The notes under the pieces are model-generated. The model worked only from the letters and a program-made list of their open reading frames with translations. It had not been told where the DNA came from and searched no databases. From positions 1 to 24,128 of the forward strand of contig JASHQP010000370.1 of NCBI GenBank assembly GCA_030039095.1: DNA of 24,128 nucleotides. The letters run 5' to 3'. Positions 1-6,973 of the stretch are shown here, piece by piece (positions within the stretch are counted from its first letter, which is position 1; each line of letters opens with the position of its first letter). Position numbers and translations under genes: made by a program. The stretch comes from Streptosporangiaceae bacterium (GTDB lineage: Bacteria > Actinomycetota > Actinomycetes > Streptosporangiales > Streptosporangiaceae).

Positions 1-783
1 GGTGATGTCGGGGCGCGCGGCGGCCAGCGCCGCGGTGTACGGGTGCAGCGGGTCGTCGTGCAGCCGGCCCGACTCGCGGACCTCGACGATCTGGCCGGCG
101 TACATCACGGCGGTGCGGTCGCAGATCGCGGCGGCGAGTTCCAGGTCGTGCGTGATGAACAGCATGGCCAGGCCGAACTCGCGCCGCAGCCCGTCGAGGA
201 TCGCCATGACCTCGGCCTGGGTGGTGACGTCCAGAGCGGTCGTCGGCTCGTCGGCCAGCAGCAGCCGCGGCTCGGTCAGCAGCGCGGCGGCGATCATGAC
301 CCGCTGCAGCATGCCCCCGGACAGCTCGTGCGGGTACTGCCGCAGCCGCCGCGCGCCGCCGTCGATGCCGACCTGGGAGAGCATGTCCGACGCCCGGCTG
401 CTGGCCTCCGCCGCGGTAACCCCGAGGTTCGTCCGCAGCGCCTCGGTCATGTAGTCGCCGATCCGCCGGACCGGGTTCACGTGCGCGCGCGGATCCTGGA
501 AGATCATCGCGACCTGGTTGCGGTACCGGCGCAGGCCGGCCCCTGACAGCGTGTGCACGCCGCGGCCGTCGAACCGGATCGAACCGTCCACCTCCGCGCC
601 CTGCGGCAGCAGCCGGTCGATCGCCCGGGCGGTCATCGACTTCCCCGAGCCGGACTCGCCGACCAGCCCGAGTGCCTCGCCCTCGCGCACGGTCAGCGCG
701 ACGTCGCGGAGCACCGGGCGCCGCTCGCCGCGCACCTCGAGGCGCACGGTCAGCCCGTCGACCTGCAGCAGCGGGCCGGTCAC
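1..783 (-). CDS. Oligopeptide/dipeptide ABC transporter ATP-binding protein (DppD/OppD-like), 3' end missing
   Basis: This is a cytoplasmic ATPase that powers peptide-type import. The GTG start at 783 overlaps the stop of the upstream permease gene as GTGA, so the two are translationally coupled. The 261 visible codons contain all nucleotide-binding motifs: Walker A GESGSGKS (residues 42-49), Q-loop Gln near 96 (IFQDP), signature LSGGM (154-158), Walker B ending in DEP (178-180) and the switch His (THD, near 212). The sequence then runs towards the usual C-terminal extension (HPYTAAL), which in Dpp/Opp ATPases carries a Cys-rich Fe-S-like motif. That part and the stop lie beyond position 1. 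It is the last visible gene of the minus-strand operon. A second ATPase (DppF/OppF type) is expected further left but cannot be seen. The family is certain; the substrate is not. Confidence 0.93.
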   Translation of the reverse strand, partial: MTGPLLQVDGLTVRLEVRGERRPVLRDVALTVREGEALGLVGESGSGKSMTARAIDRLLPQGAEVDGSIRFDGRGVHTLSGAGLRRYRNQVAMIFQDPRAHVNPVRRIGDYMTEALRTNLGVTAAEASSRASDMLSQVGIDGGARRLRQYPHELSGGMLQRVMIAAALLTEPRLLLADEPTTALDVTTQAEVMAILDGLRREFGLAMLFITHDLELAAAICDRTAVMYAGQIVEVRESGRLHDDPLHPYTAALAAARPDIT

Positions 784-1655
784 CGCCGGGCCGCCTGGGC
801 CTGCTCGAACAGCCGCTCGCCGAGGATATTGAACGCGATGACCACCGCGACGATGCAGACCCCGGCGGACAGGGCCGGGAGGGGATAACCCTGCAGGATG
901 CCGGTCTGGTTCTCCGAGATCATCACTCCCCAGTTGGGTGCCGGCGGCTGCACACCGAGGCCCAGGAACGAGATCGCGGCCAGGTCGACCATGGCCCAGC
1001 CGAACATGATGGTCGCCTGCGCCACGATCAGCGGCAGCATGTTCGGGATGATGTGCCGCAGGCAGATCGTGGTGGCCGACGAGCCCTGCACCTCGAGCGC
1101 GGCGACGTACGGCTGGCCGCGCTCGCGCAGCGCCACCCCGCGCAGGACCCGCGCCACGTACGGCATGTACGCGATCGACAGCGCGATCGCCGCCGCGGTC
1201 AGGCCGGCCCCGAAGATCGCGGTGGCGAGCACGGCCAGCAGGATGCCGGGGAACGCGAACAGGATGTCGAGCCCGGAGGAGATCACGGCGTCCGCCGCAC
1301 CCCTCCGCCACGCCGCGACCACGGCGAGCACGGCGCCGGCGGCCATGCTGAGGATCACCACGGCCAGCGGGCCGAGCATCGAGGACTGCGCGCCGGCCAG
1401 CAGCCGGGACAGCACGTCACGGCCCTGGAAGTCGTAGCCCAGCAGGTGACCCCCGACCGGCCCGACCCAGGCCAGTGACAGGTTCGGGAGATCGGGATTG
1501 AACGGGGCGAGGAGTGGGCCGAAGACCGCGGCGATCGTCGCGAGCGCGATGACCGCGGCGGACACCATCCCCGCGACCCCGGTCCCGCGCAGCCCGGACA
1601 GCGGCCGGGAACGCCTGGTGCCCGGCACGGCAGCGACGACCACCTGCGCGCTCAC
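780..1655 (-). CDS. ABC transporter permease, DppC/OppC type
   Basis: This is an inner-membrane subunit of a peptide-type importer (BPD_transp_1 family), 291 residues, normal for DppC. It has a short cytoplasmic N-terminus, a first membrane segment around residues 28-50, and the DppC-type sequence GYDFQGRDVLSRLL that follows the first periplasmic loop. Further hydrophobic segments follow, and the cytoplasmic coupling (EAA-type) loop is around YVAALEVQGSSATTICLRHI, which docks on the ATPase. The motif SFLGLGVQPPAPNWG near the C-terminus is characteristic of DppC permeases. The GTG start at 1655 overlaps the upstream permease stop (GTGA), and its own stop overlaps the ATPase start in the same way, so the three genes form a tightly coupled unit. 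Confidence 0.94.
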   Translation of the reverse strand: MSAQVVVAAVPGTRRSRPLSGLRGTGVAGMVSAAVIALATIAAVFGPLLAPFNPDLPNLSLAWVGPVGGHLLGYDFQGRDVLSRLLAGAQSSMLGPLAVVILSMAAGAVLAVVAAWRRGAADAVISSGLDILFAFPGILLAVLATAIFGAGLTAAAIALSIAYMPYVARVLRGVALRERGQPYVAALEVQGSSATTICLRHIIPNMLPLIVAQATIMFGWAMVDLAAISFLGLGVQPPAPNWGVMISENQTGILQGYPLPALSAGVCIVAVVIAFNILGERLFEQAQAARR

Positions 1656-2602
1656 TGGGCCCGGCTTCCGAGCGAGACGCGCGGGTCCAGCAGCGCGTAC
1701 AGCACGTCGACGAGCATGTTGACCACGACGAACGCGGTGACGAGCACGAGCGAGATTCCTTGCACGACCGCGAGGTCCTTCGACTCCGCTGCCTGGACCA
1801 GGTAGGCCCCCAGCCCGTTGAGGCTGAACGCGGTCTCGACCACGGCCGCGACCGCGATCAGCGACGCGATCGTGATCCCGGCGATCGTCGTGATCGGTAT
1901 CGCCGCGTTGCGCAGGATGTGCCGGCGGATCAGCTGGCGGGCGGGGATGCCCCGGCTGATCGCGGTCTGCACGTGCTCGCGGTCGCTCTCCTCGCGGATC
2001 GACGCGCGGGTGACCCGGGCAACGATCGCCAGCGCCGAGAATGCCAGCGCGACCGCGGGCAGCGTGAAGTGCTGGAGGTTGCTCAGGAAGCTGGTCCCGT
2101 TGCCGAGCGCGGGGAACCAGCCCAGCTTCACAGAGAACAGCAAGATCAGCACGATCGCCGCGACAAAGGACGGAATCGCGGCCGAGATCGCGGTGACCAC
2201 CAGCGTGCTCGTGTCGAGGAACCCGGGCCGCAGGCCGGCCACGATGCCCATGCCGATCCCGAACAGCAGGATCAGCACCGACGCGTACAGCACCAGCCCG
2301 GCGGTCGTCCAGATCCGCGAGGCGATCAGGGTGGACACGTTCTCCCGGAGAATGATCGAGATCCCGAGGTTGCCGTGCAGCGCGTTCGTGAGCCAGTACC
2401 AGTACTGGGCGAAGAACGGCTCGTTCAGGTGGTAGCGCGCCTCGAGGACGCGGATGCTGCTGGCCGGCAGCGCCCGGCCGCCGGACAGCGCCGAGATCGG
2501 GTTGCCTGGTGCCACGTAGACGGCGGCGAAGATCACGAAGCTCGCGATCAGCAGGCTGGCCGCCAGCATGGCCAGCCTGCGGGCGAAGAACTGCCAGCGC
2601 AC
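1652..2602 (-). CDS. ABC transporter permease, DppB/OppB type
   Basis: This is the second inner-membrane subunit of the importer, 316 residues, typical of DppB. The N-terminal membrane segment (residues 9-30) runs into YVAPGNP, close to the family's usual PGDP. The large periplasmic region with RYHLNEPFFAQYWYWL is also typical of DppB. The coupling loop is near EHVQTAISRGIPARQLIRRH, and the C-terminus (NMLVDVLYALLDPRVS) is diagnostic of the family. The GTG start at 2602 lies only 4 nt after the stop of the binding-protein gene, with an AAGGG ribosome site about 8 nt upstream inside that gene's end. It is co-transcribed with its neighbours, and its stop overlaps the dppC-type start. Confidence 0.94.
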   Translation of the reverse strand: MRWQFFARRLAMLAASLLIASFVIFAAVYVAPGNPISALSGGRALPASSIRVLEARYHLNEPFFAQYWYWLTNALHGNLGISIILRENVSTLIASRIWTTAGLVLYASVLILLFGIGMGIVAGLRPGFLDTSTLVVTAISAAIPSFVAAIVLILLFSVKLGWFPALGNGTSFLSNLQHFTLPAVALAFSALAIVARVTRASIREESDREHVQTAISRGIPARQLIRRHILRNAAIPITTIAGITIASLIAVAAVVETAFSLNGLGAYLVQAAESKDLAVVQGISLVLVTAFVVVNMLVDVLYALLDPRVSLGSRAQ

Positions 2603-2606
2603 CGGC

Positions 2607-4250
2607 TCAGCCCTTGCCGCCCAGGCTGTTGGCCCAGGGCGCGAACATGTAGGCGAACGACGCGACCGCGCCGGTCAGGCTGTGGCTCAGCAGCAGCAAG
2701 GATGTCGGCTGGACGTCGGGGATCCAGGGCAGCAGCTGATTGTTGATCTTCTCGGCCTGCACCATGAGCGCGGCGCGCTTGTCCGGGCTGGCCGTGCTGC
2801 GCGCCTCCTCGAGCAGCGAGGTGAGCTTCGGGTCGTTGAAGTTGTCGTAGTTCTGCGAGCCGCCGGGCAGGTCGAGCGTGGCGAGCATGGCGGCCGGGTC
2901 GGCGTAGTCGCCGTAGTTGACGGTCAGGAAGCCGTCGATGCCCTGCCGGGCGCTGGCCGAGGTGAAGAAGTTGATGTAGTTCTGCGCCGACACCGACTTC
3001 AGCACCACGTTCAGCCCGATCGCCTCGGCCGCCGCCTGGTACGCGCCGGTCACCGCGGAGATGTTCGCCAGCTGGCTGGAGGTGCCGATCGTGATCGTCT
3101 TCCCGGTGGCCCCGGCCTGCTTCACGAGCTTCCTGGCCTCGGCCAGGTTCTGGCTCAGGTACGGCGCGCTGCTGTAGGCGGTGTCGAACACGGACTTGCC
3201 GTAGCCGAACGTGCCCGGGTTGGACAGCCACTTCGGCATCAGCGCGGCGCCCTTGTAGACCGAGTCGATGATGGCCTGGCGGTTCAGCGCCAGCGACAGC
3301 GCCCGGCGGACGCGCACGTCGCCGAGTGCGCCCTTGAAGCTGCACACGATGAACGCGTCGGTGGACCAGCCGGGGCCCTGGTACACCGAGACCGCCTTGC
3401 TGTGCTCCAGCTGGTCGAGCGTGGGCAGCCCGAACGAGTACGAGCCCTGGATCCCGCCGGTCAGCATCGCCGACGTGAACGAGGAGACGTCCGGGGCTCC
3501 CTTGATCAGGATCTGCTGAACCAGCGGCTTGACCTTGGGGTTCCAGTAGTGCGGGTTCGCGACCGCCGTCACGCCGACGCCCGGCTTCCACGACTTGAAC
3601 TCATACGCGCCGGTGCACATGATCCCGCCGGCGGGGGTGCCGTAGTTCTTGCCCTGTGCCTGCGCGTAGCTCTTCTCGATGACCACGCCCGCCATCGACG
3701 ACAGCTCGCCCTGCAGCCAGTAATCCGGCTGCTTCAGCGTGATCGTCACCTGCGTGGGACCGGTCGCGGTGATCGAGCTCACCCGGTTGAACACCTCGCT
3801 GTAGAACCCGCCCAGCGAAGGGTTCGTGTTCCGGTCCAGGCTGTAGACGACGTCCGCGGCCGTCACCGGGTGGCCGTCCCAGAACTTCACCCCCGGCCTG
3901 AGCGTGAACACGAGCCTGGTCGGCGACGGGGTCGACAGCGTGGCGATGCCGGGCTGGAGCGACCCGTCCGGAGCCTGCCGCAGCAGGGACTCGCACATCA
4001 GCGAGATCGCCGTGTTCTCGGGGTAGTCGAAGGCGTAGATCGGGTCGAGCGAGTTCACGTCCCGGTAGACCGCCCAGGTGATCGACGACACCGGCTTGGT
4101 GCCCGTGGCGGTCGTGGCCACCAGGCCCTTGGTCGCCGAGATGTTGCCCGCCGCGGCGTTGCCTCCCGCCGATCTGCCGCAGCCGGAGGCCACGAGCGCG
4201 AATGCTGCCGCGACGGCTGCCGCCGTCCAGATGCCTCGTCTGCCGGCCAT
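2607..4250 (-). CDS. Extracellular solute-binding lipoprotein, family 5 (peptide/amide-binding, DppA/OppA type)
   Basis: This protein captures the substrate outside the cell and passes it to the two permeases encoded next to it. It has 547 residues, normal for the family. The N-terminus is a lipoprotein signal: RR, a hydrophobic stretch, then lipobox VASGC with Cys at residue 24 as the lipidated residue. Family-5 hallmarks include LRPGVKFWDGHPVTAADVVYS and the DVRVRRALSLALNRQAI segment. The ATG at 4250 is supported by a strong AGGAGG site directly upstream. It follows the amidohydrolase gene by 38 bp, with a 14-bp palindrome in the gap. Family-5 proteins bind peptides, nickel, opines and other ligands, so the ligand cannot be read from sequence. 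The amidohydrolase hints at an amide-bearing compound. Confidence 0.94.
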   Translation of the reverse strand: MAGRRGIWTAAAVAAAFALVASGCGRSAGGNAAAGNISATKGLVATTATGTKPVSSITWAVYRDVNSLDPIYAFDYPENTAISLMCESLLRQAPDGSLQPGIATLSTPSPTRLVFTLRPGVKFWDGHPVTAADVVYSLDRNTNPSLGGFYSEVFNRVSSITATGPTQVTITLKQPDYWLQGELSSMAGVVIEKSYAQAQGKNYGTPAGGIMCTGAYEFKSWKPGVGVTAVANPHYWNPKVKPLVQQILIKGAPDVSSFTSAMLTGGIQGSYSFGLPTLDQLEHSKAVSVYQGPGWSTDAFIVCSFKGALGDVRVRRALSLALNRQAIIDSVYKGAALMPKWLSNPGTFGYGKSVFDTAYSSAPYLSQNLAEARKLVKQAGATGKTITIGTSSQLANISAVTGAYQAAAEAIGLNVVLKSVSAQNYINFFTSASARQGIDGFLTVNYGDYADPAAMLATLDLPGGSQNYDNFNDPKLTSLLEEARSTASPDKRAALMVQAEKINNQLLPWIPDVQPTSLLLLSHSLTGAVASFAYMFAPWANSLGGKG

Positions 4251-4270
4251 GTCTCCTCCTGCTCATGCGC

Positions 4271-4284
4271 CCCGCCGCGGCGGG
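4271..4284. repeat. 14-bp perfect palindrome between amidohydrolase and binding-protein genes
   Basis: CCCGCCGCGGCGGG reads the same on both strands. It lies 4 bp beyond the amidohydrolase stop and about 20 bp before the binding-protein start, just upstream of that gene's ribosome site. In mRNA it could form a short hairpin that protects the 3' fragment or partly terminates transcription. Binding-protein genes are often made in excess over their operon partners. The role is inferred; the palindrome is seen directly. Confidence 0.45.
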
Positions 4285-4288
4285 ATGG

Positions 4289-5992
4289 TCACTGCTGGTA
4301 AGCGAGCTGCCCCCGCACCCAGGTCGCGGTGACGGCCGCACTGGCGATCTCGTGGTCACCGATGTGGCTGAGGTCGGCGTCGACGATGGCGAAGTCCGCG
4401 TCCATGCCCTCGCGGACCGATCCGGCCACCGCTTCGACGCCGTTGGTTCGGGCGCTGCCCGAGGTGTAAGCGGCAAGGAACGACGCCAGGCCGAGCCGCT
4501 GCTGCGGCAGGAACGGGTCGTCGGCGGTGCCGCCCGCCGCCCTCGGCAGGCTCCGGTTCACCGCGACGTGCGCCGCCCACAGCGGGTTGGGGCTGCTCAC
4601 CGGCCAGTCGCTGCCCCCGCACATCGAGGCCCCGCTGGCCTGCAGCGACCGGAACGGGTACTGCCACCCGGAGCGGCGCTCGCCGAGGAACGGGATCGTG
4701 AGCTCGTCCATCTGCGGCTCGTGCGTGGCCCACAGCGCCTGGATGTTGGCCGTCGCGCCGAGCGCGGCGAAGCGGGAAACGTCGTCGGGATGCACGACCT
4801 GCAGGTGCGCCAGGTGGTGGCGGCCGCCGGACCCGGCTTCGCCGGAGGCGGCCCGCGCGGCCCGCGCGGCCGCGACCGCGTTCAGGGCGTTGCGCACCGC
4901 GCGGTCGCCGAGCGCGTGGAAGTGCACCTGGAATCCCTCGCGGTCGAGCGCGGTGACGTAGCCGGGCAGCTGCTCCGGATCGATGAAGTCCAGGCCGGCA
5001 TGACCGGTGGAGCAGCCGTCGGCGTCCAGGTACGGCTCCAGCATCGCCGCGGTGTGGTTCTCGGCGACGCCGTCCAGCATCATCTTCACGCTCGTGGCGC
5101 GGAACCGCCCGGCTGGCCGCGTCGCCCCCGCCTGCTCGCCGGAGCCGGCCTCGCGCAGCTCCAGCAGTTCCGGCAGCTGCTCCATCCCGCTGTCGCGGTC
5201 CCACCACAGCGCGCCGACGACGGTGGCGTGCAGCGTCCCCGCCCGGACGGCGCGCAGGTAGGCGATCATCGGGTCGGCGTCGCCGTGGCGGCGGCCGATG
5301 ATCGCGTCCTGCCAGCCGGTGACGCCCAGGGAGAGCAGGTAGCCCTGCGCGGCCAGCAGCGCCTGGTACCAGTCTTCCGCGGTGGGCACGGGCACCAGCC
5401 GCGACACCAGGACGGCGGCCCCCTCTTGCAGCATGCCCGCCGGCTCGCCGCGCTCGTCCCGCTCGATCCGGCCGTCCGCCGGGTCCGGGGTGCCGGCGTC
5501 GATGCCCGCCACACGCAGCGCCGCGCTGTTCACCCACGACCCATGGCCGTCCCGGTTCGGCAGGAAGGCGGGACGGTCCCCGGTGACCGCGTCCAGCGCC
5601 TGCCGGGTCGGGATGCCGCCGGGAAACGCGGCCATCGCCCAGCCGCCGCCGGTGATCCACTCCTCGTCGGGGTGCTCGCGCGCGTAGGCCGCGATGATCT
5701 CCAGGTAGCCGTCGGCGGTGTCGGCGCCGCGCAGGTCGCAGCGCCGCATCTGGTTGCCGGCGAAGACCGGGTGCGCGTGCGCGTCGATGAAGCCGGGCAG
5801 CAGGGTGCCGCCGTCCAGGTCCACCGGCTCGGCGGCATCGGGCGCCCCGCTGGGCCGGAGCGCTTCCTCGGGGCCGATCCCCGTGACGCTGCCCCGGGCG
5901 ACGCGGACGCAGGTGCCAGGAGGGAGGAAGCGGCTGCCGTCGAAGACGGTCCCGTTGCGGAAGAGAAGTTCGCCTGCATCGCCGAGCCGCAT
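4289..5992 (-). CDS. Metal-dependent amidohydrolase, family 3 (YtcJ-like)
   Basis: This is a predicted cytoplasmic Zn-type hydrolase of the amidohydrolase superfamily acting on C-N bonds (amide, cyclic amide or N-acyl substrate unknown). The start chosen is the ATG at 5992, which has a GGGAG site 5 nt upstream and begins MRLGDAGELLFRNGTVFDG, the family's usual opening. The frame stays open to a TTG at 6064, but no ribosome site precedes it. The product has 567 residues. Motifs by that numbering: metal-binding HAH at 72-74 in LLPGFIDAHAHP, GSWVNS near 151, VKMMLDG with a candidate carbamylated Lys near 303, HFHALGD near 357-363, HLAHLQVVHP near 393, and GSDWPV near 460. It is the first gene of the operon, followed 38 bp later by the binding protein. 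Uptake and hydrolysis of one substrate are therefore probably coupled. No signal peptide is seen. Confidence 0.9.
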   Translation of the reverse strand: MRLGDAGELLFRNGTVFDGSRFLPPGTCVRVARGSVTGIGPEEALRPSGAPDAAEPVDLDGGTLLPGFIDAHAHPVFAGNQMRRCDLRGADTADGYLEIIAAYAREHPDEEWITGGGWAMAAFPGGIPTRQALDAVTGDRPAFLPNRDGHGSWVNSAALRVAGIDAGTPDPADGRIERDERGEPAGMLQEGAAVLVSRLVPVPTAEDWYQALLAAQGYLLSLGVTGWQDAIIGRRHGDADPMIAYLRAVRAGTLHATVVGALWWDRDSGMEQLPELLELREAGSGEQAGATRPAGRFRATSVKMMLDGVAENHTAAMLEPYLDADGCSTGHAGLDFIDPEQLPGYVTALDREGFQVHFHALGDRAVRNALNAVAAARAARAASGEAGSGGRHHLAHLQVVHPDDVSRFAALGATANIQALWATHEPQMDELTIPFLGERRSGWQYPFRSLQASGASMCGGSDWPVSSPNPLWAAHVAVNRSLPRAAGGTADDPFLPQQRLGLASFLAAYTSGSARTNGVEAVAGSVREGMDADFAIVDADLSHIGDHEIASAAVTATWVRGQLAYQQ

Positions 5993-6017
5993 CCGAGCTC
6001 CCAGGTCTTCGGGGGAG

Positions 6018-6038
6018 TGCGGGGGCAGCGCCCCCGCA
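6018..6038 (-). promoter_or_regulatory. 9-bp GC hairpin in the amidohydrolase 5' leader
   Basis: TGCGGGGGC and GCCCCCGCA pair perfectly around a 3-nt AGC loop. The stem ends about 26 nt before the chosen ATG at 5992 and just upstream of its ribosome site. If transcription starts near 6052, as the candidate promoter suggests, this hairpin sits in the mRNA leader and could modulate translation or mRNA stability. It has no following U-run, so a terminator is less likely. Confidence 0.4.
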
Positions 6039-6058
6039 GGTCGGGCTTTTGCCGGATA

Positions 6059-6087
6059 ACTCAACCAACAGTCAAAGTTGTTGTCAA
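6059..6087 (-). promoter_or_regulatory. Candidate promoter of the amidohydrolase-transporter operon
   Basis: On the minus strand a perfect TTGACA (6087-6082) is followed after 17 nt by TTGAGT (6064-6059), a weak match to the actinobacterial -10 because the conserved A at position 2 is missing. The -35 lies inside the left arm of the inverted repeat at 6081-6099, so a repressor bound there would block it. The assignment is moderate because of the weak -10. Confidence 0.4.
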
Positions 6088-6099
6088 TGCCTATGACAA
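6081..6099. promoter_or_regulatory. Candidate TetR operator
   Basis: TTGTCA and TGACAA form a perfect 6-bp inverted repeat separated by 7 bp, 19 bp in all. It lies in the 135-bp gap between the divergent TetR gene and amidohydrolase operon, and it overlaps the -35 hexamers predicted for both directions. Its size and placement fit a TetR-family dimer site giving autoregulation and repression of the operon. That binding is inferred. Confidence 0.55.
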
Positions 6100-6121
6100 G
6101 GGATTTTCGTGGCGATACCCT
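6093..6121 (+). promoter_or_regulatory. Candidate leaderless promoter of the TetR-family gene
   Basis: ATGACA (6093-6098), a 17-nt spacer and TACCCT (6116-6121) match the -35/-10 pattern well. Exactly 6 nt separate the -10 from the GTG at 6128, so the transcript would start at the start codon. No ribosome site is seen before that GTG, which supports leaderless translation, common in actinobacteria. Confidence 0.55.
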
Positions 6122-6127
6122 ACTGGC

Positions 6128-6898
6128 GTGGCAGACGATGTGACGCGCCCCGCCGCGAAGGCGGAGGCCCCCGGCGCCCGTGCGCGCAGGTCAGGAGCTA
6201 GCCGAGGGCTTCAGCGCGGCAGCCTGACGCAGGAGCTGATCGTGACCGAGAGCCTGCGGATCCTCGACGAGTCCGGCGTGACCGGGTTCAGCATGCCCAA
6301 GCTTGGCCGGGCCCTGGGCGCGGACCCGACGGCGGTCTACCGGCACTTCGCCAGCAAGGACGACCTCGTCCTGGCGATCGCGGACAAGCTGATCGAGGAG
6401 GCGATGGACGGCCTGGTCGCCAGCGACTGCTGGGTGGACACCCTCATCGACTGCACCCGGCGGCTCCGGCGCACCTACCTGCGGCATCCCGCCGCCGCAT
6501 CGCTGTCCGCATGCCGGACGACCCAGAGGCCAGCGGAGATGCGCACCGTCGACGTGCTGATCGGCGCGATGCTGGCGGCCGGCTTCGAGGGACCGGAGGC
6601 CGCGGTGATGTATCGGGCGCTCGGCGACTTCTCGCTGTCATGGGCGGGCGGCGAGGCCACGTTCCTCGCCTTGGACAAGCGGCTGCAGGATCTCGACCGG
6701 TCCGCCTGGACCCGGGCCTACCTGGCCGTCGACCGTTCGGCGTACCCGAACACCTGGCAGATCCGTGCCGAGCTGCCCGACGTCGCCGACGACGACATCT
6801 TCGAGACGATCCTGTCCCTGGTGATGTCCGGGCTGGCTCAGCGGGCGCCGCGGCCGTGTCAGTGCCCCGTGCACGGCCAGCGCACCGCCGCTTCCTGA
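6128..6898 (+). CDS. TetR/AcrR family transcriptional regulator
   Basis: This is a predicted DNA-binding repressor, 256 residues. After a charged, Ala/Arg-rich N-terminal tail of about 30 residues comes the TetR helix-turn-helix: LIVTESLRILDESGVTGFSM, LGRALGADPTAVYRHFASKDDLV (about residues 37-81). The remainder is the helical ligand-binding and dimer domain. Its frame is open far upstream, but that stretch is antisense to the amidohydrolase. The GTG at 6128 is chosen because a -10-like TACCCT ends 6 nt before it and the family start fits; a GTG at 6140 is an alternative. It diverges from the amidohydrolase-transporter operon and probably controls it and itself through the inverted repeat at 6081-6099. 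The inducer is unknown. The C-terminal CQCP is a small oddity with no assigned role. Confidence 0.9.
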   Translation: MADDVTRPAAKAEAPGARARRSGASRGLQRGSLTQELIVTESLRILDESGVTGFSMPKLGRALGADPTAVYRHFASKDDLVLAIADKLIEEAMDGLVASDCWVDTLIDCTRRLRRTYLRHPAAASLSACRTTQRPAEMRTVDVLIGAMLAAGFEGPEAAVMYRALGDFSLSWAGGEATFLALDKRLQDLDRSAWTRAYLAVDRSAYPNTWQIRAELPDVADDDIFETILSLVMSGLAQRAPRPCQCPVHGQRTAAS

Positions 6899-6913
6899 CG
6901 TGTCCGATGCCTG

Positions 6914-6959
6914 CCTGCCCGCCCGCCTCGCGGAGCGTAGGGCGAGGCGGGCGGGCAGG
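6914..6959. terminator. Bidirectional terminator hairpin, 18-bp perfect stem
   Basis: The arms at 6914-6931 and 6942-6959 are perfect reverse complements (CCTGCCCGCCCGCCTCGC on the left) around a 10-nt loop. It lies between the convergent ends of the TetR gene (6898) and the orphan binding-protein gene (6974), so it probably ends both transcripts. It lacks a U-run, as many actinobacterial terminators do. Confidence 0.75.
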
Positions 6960-6973
6960 AGCACTCCGCGGAA

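Noticed and set aside
2568..4301. Plus-strand open frame of 577 codons opposite the solute-binding protein gene
   Set aside because: This is a typical GC-skew shadow: low-complexity Arg/His/Gly/Val composition and no ribosome site, while the minus-strand gene has a lipobox and family motifs.
4202..6127. Very long plus-strand open frame leading into the TetR gene (898 codons in all)
   Set aside because: It is antisense to the amidohydrolase and the binding-protein start. Its translation is Arg/Gly/Ala-rich with no family features. Only the part from 6128 has TetR features and a plausible start.
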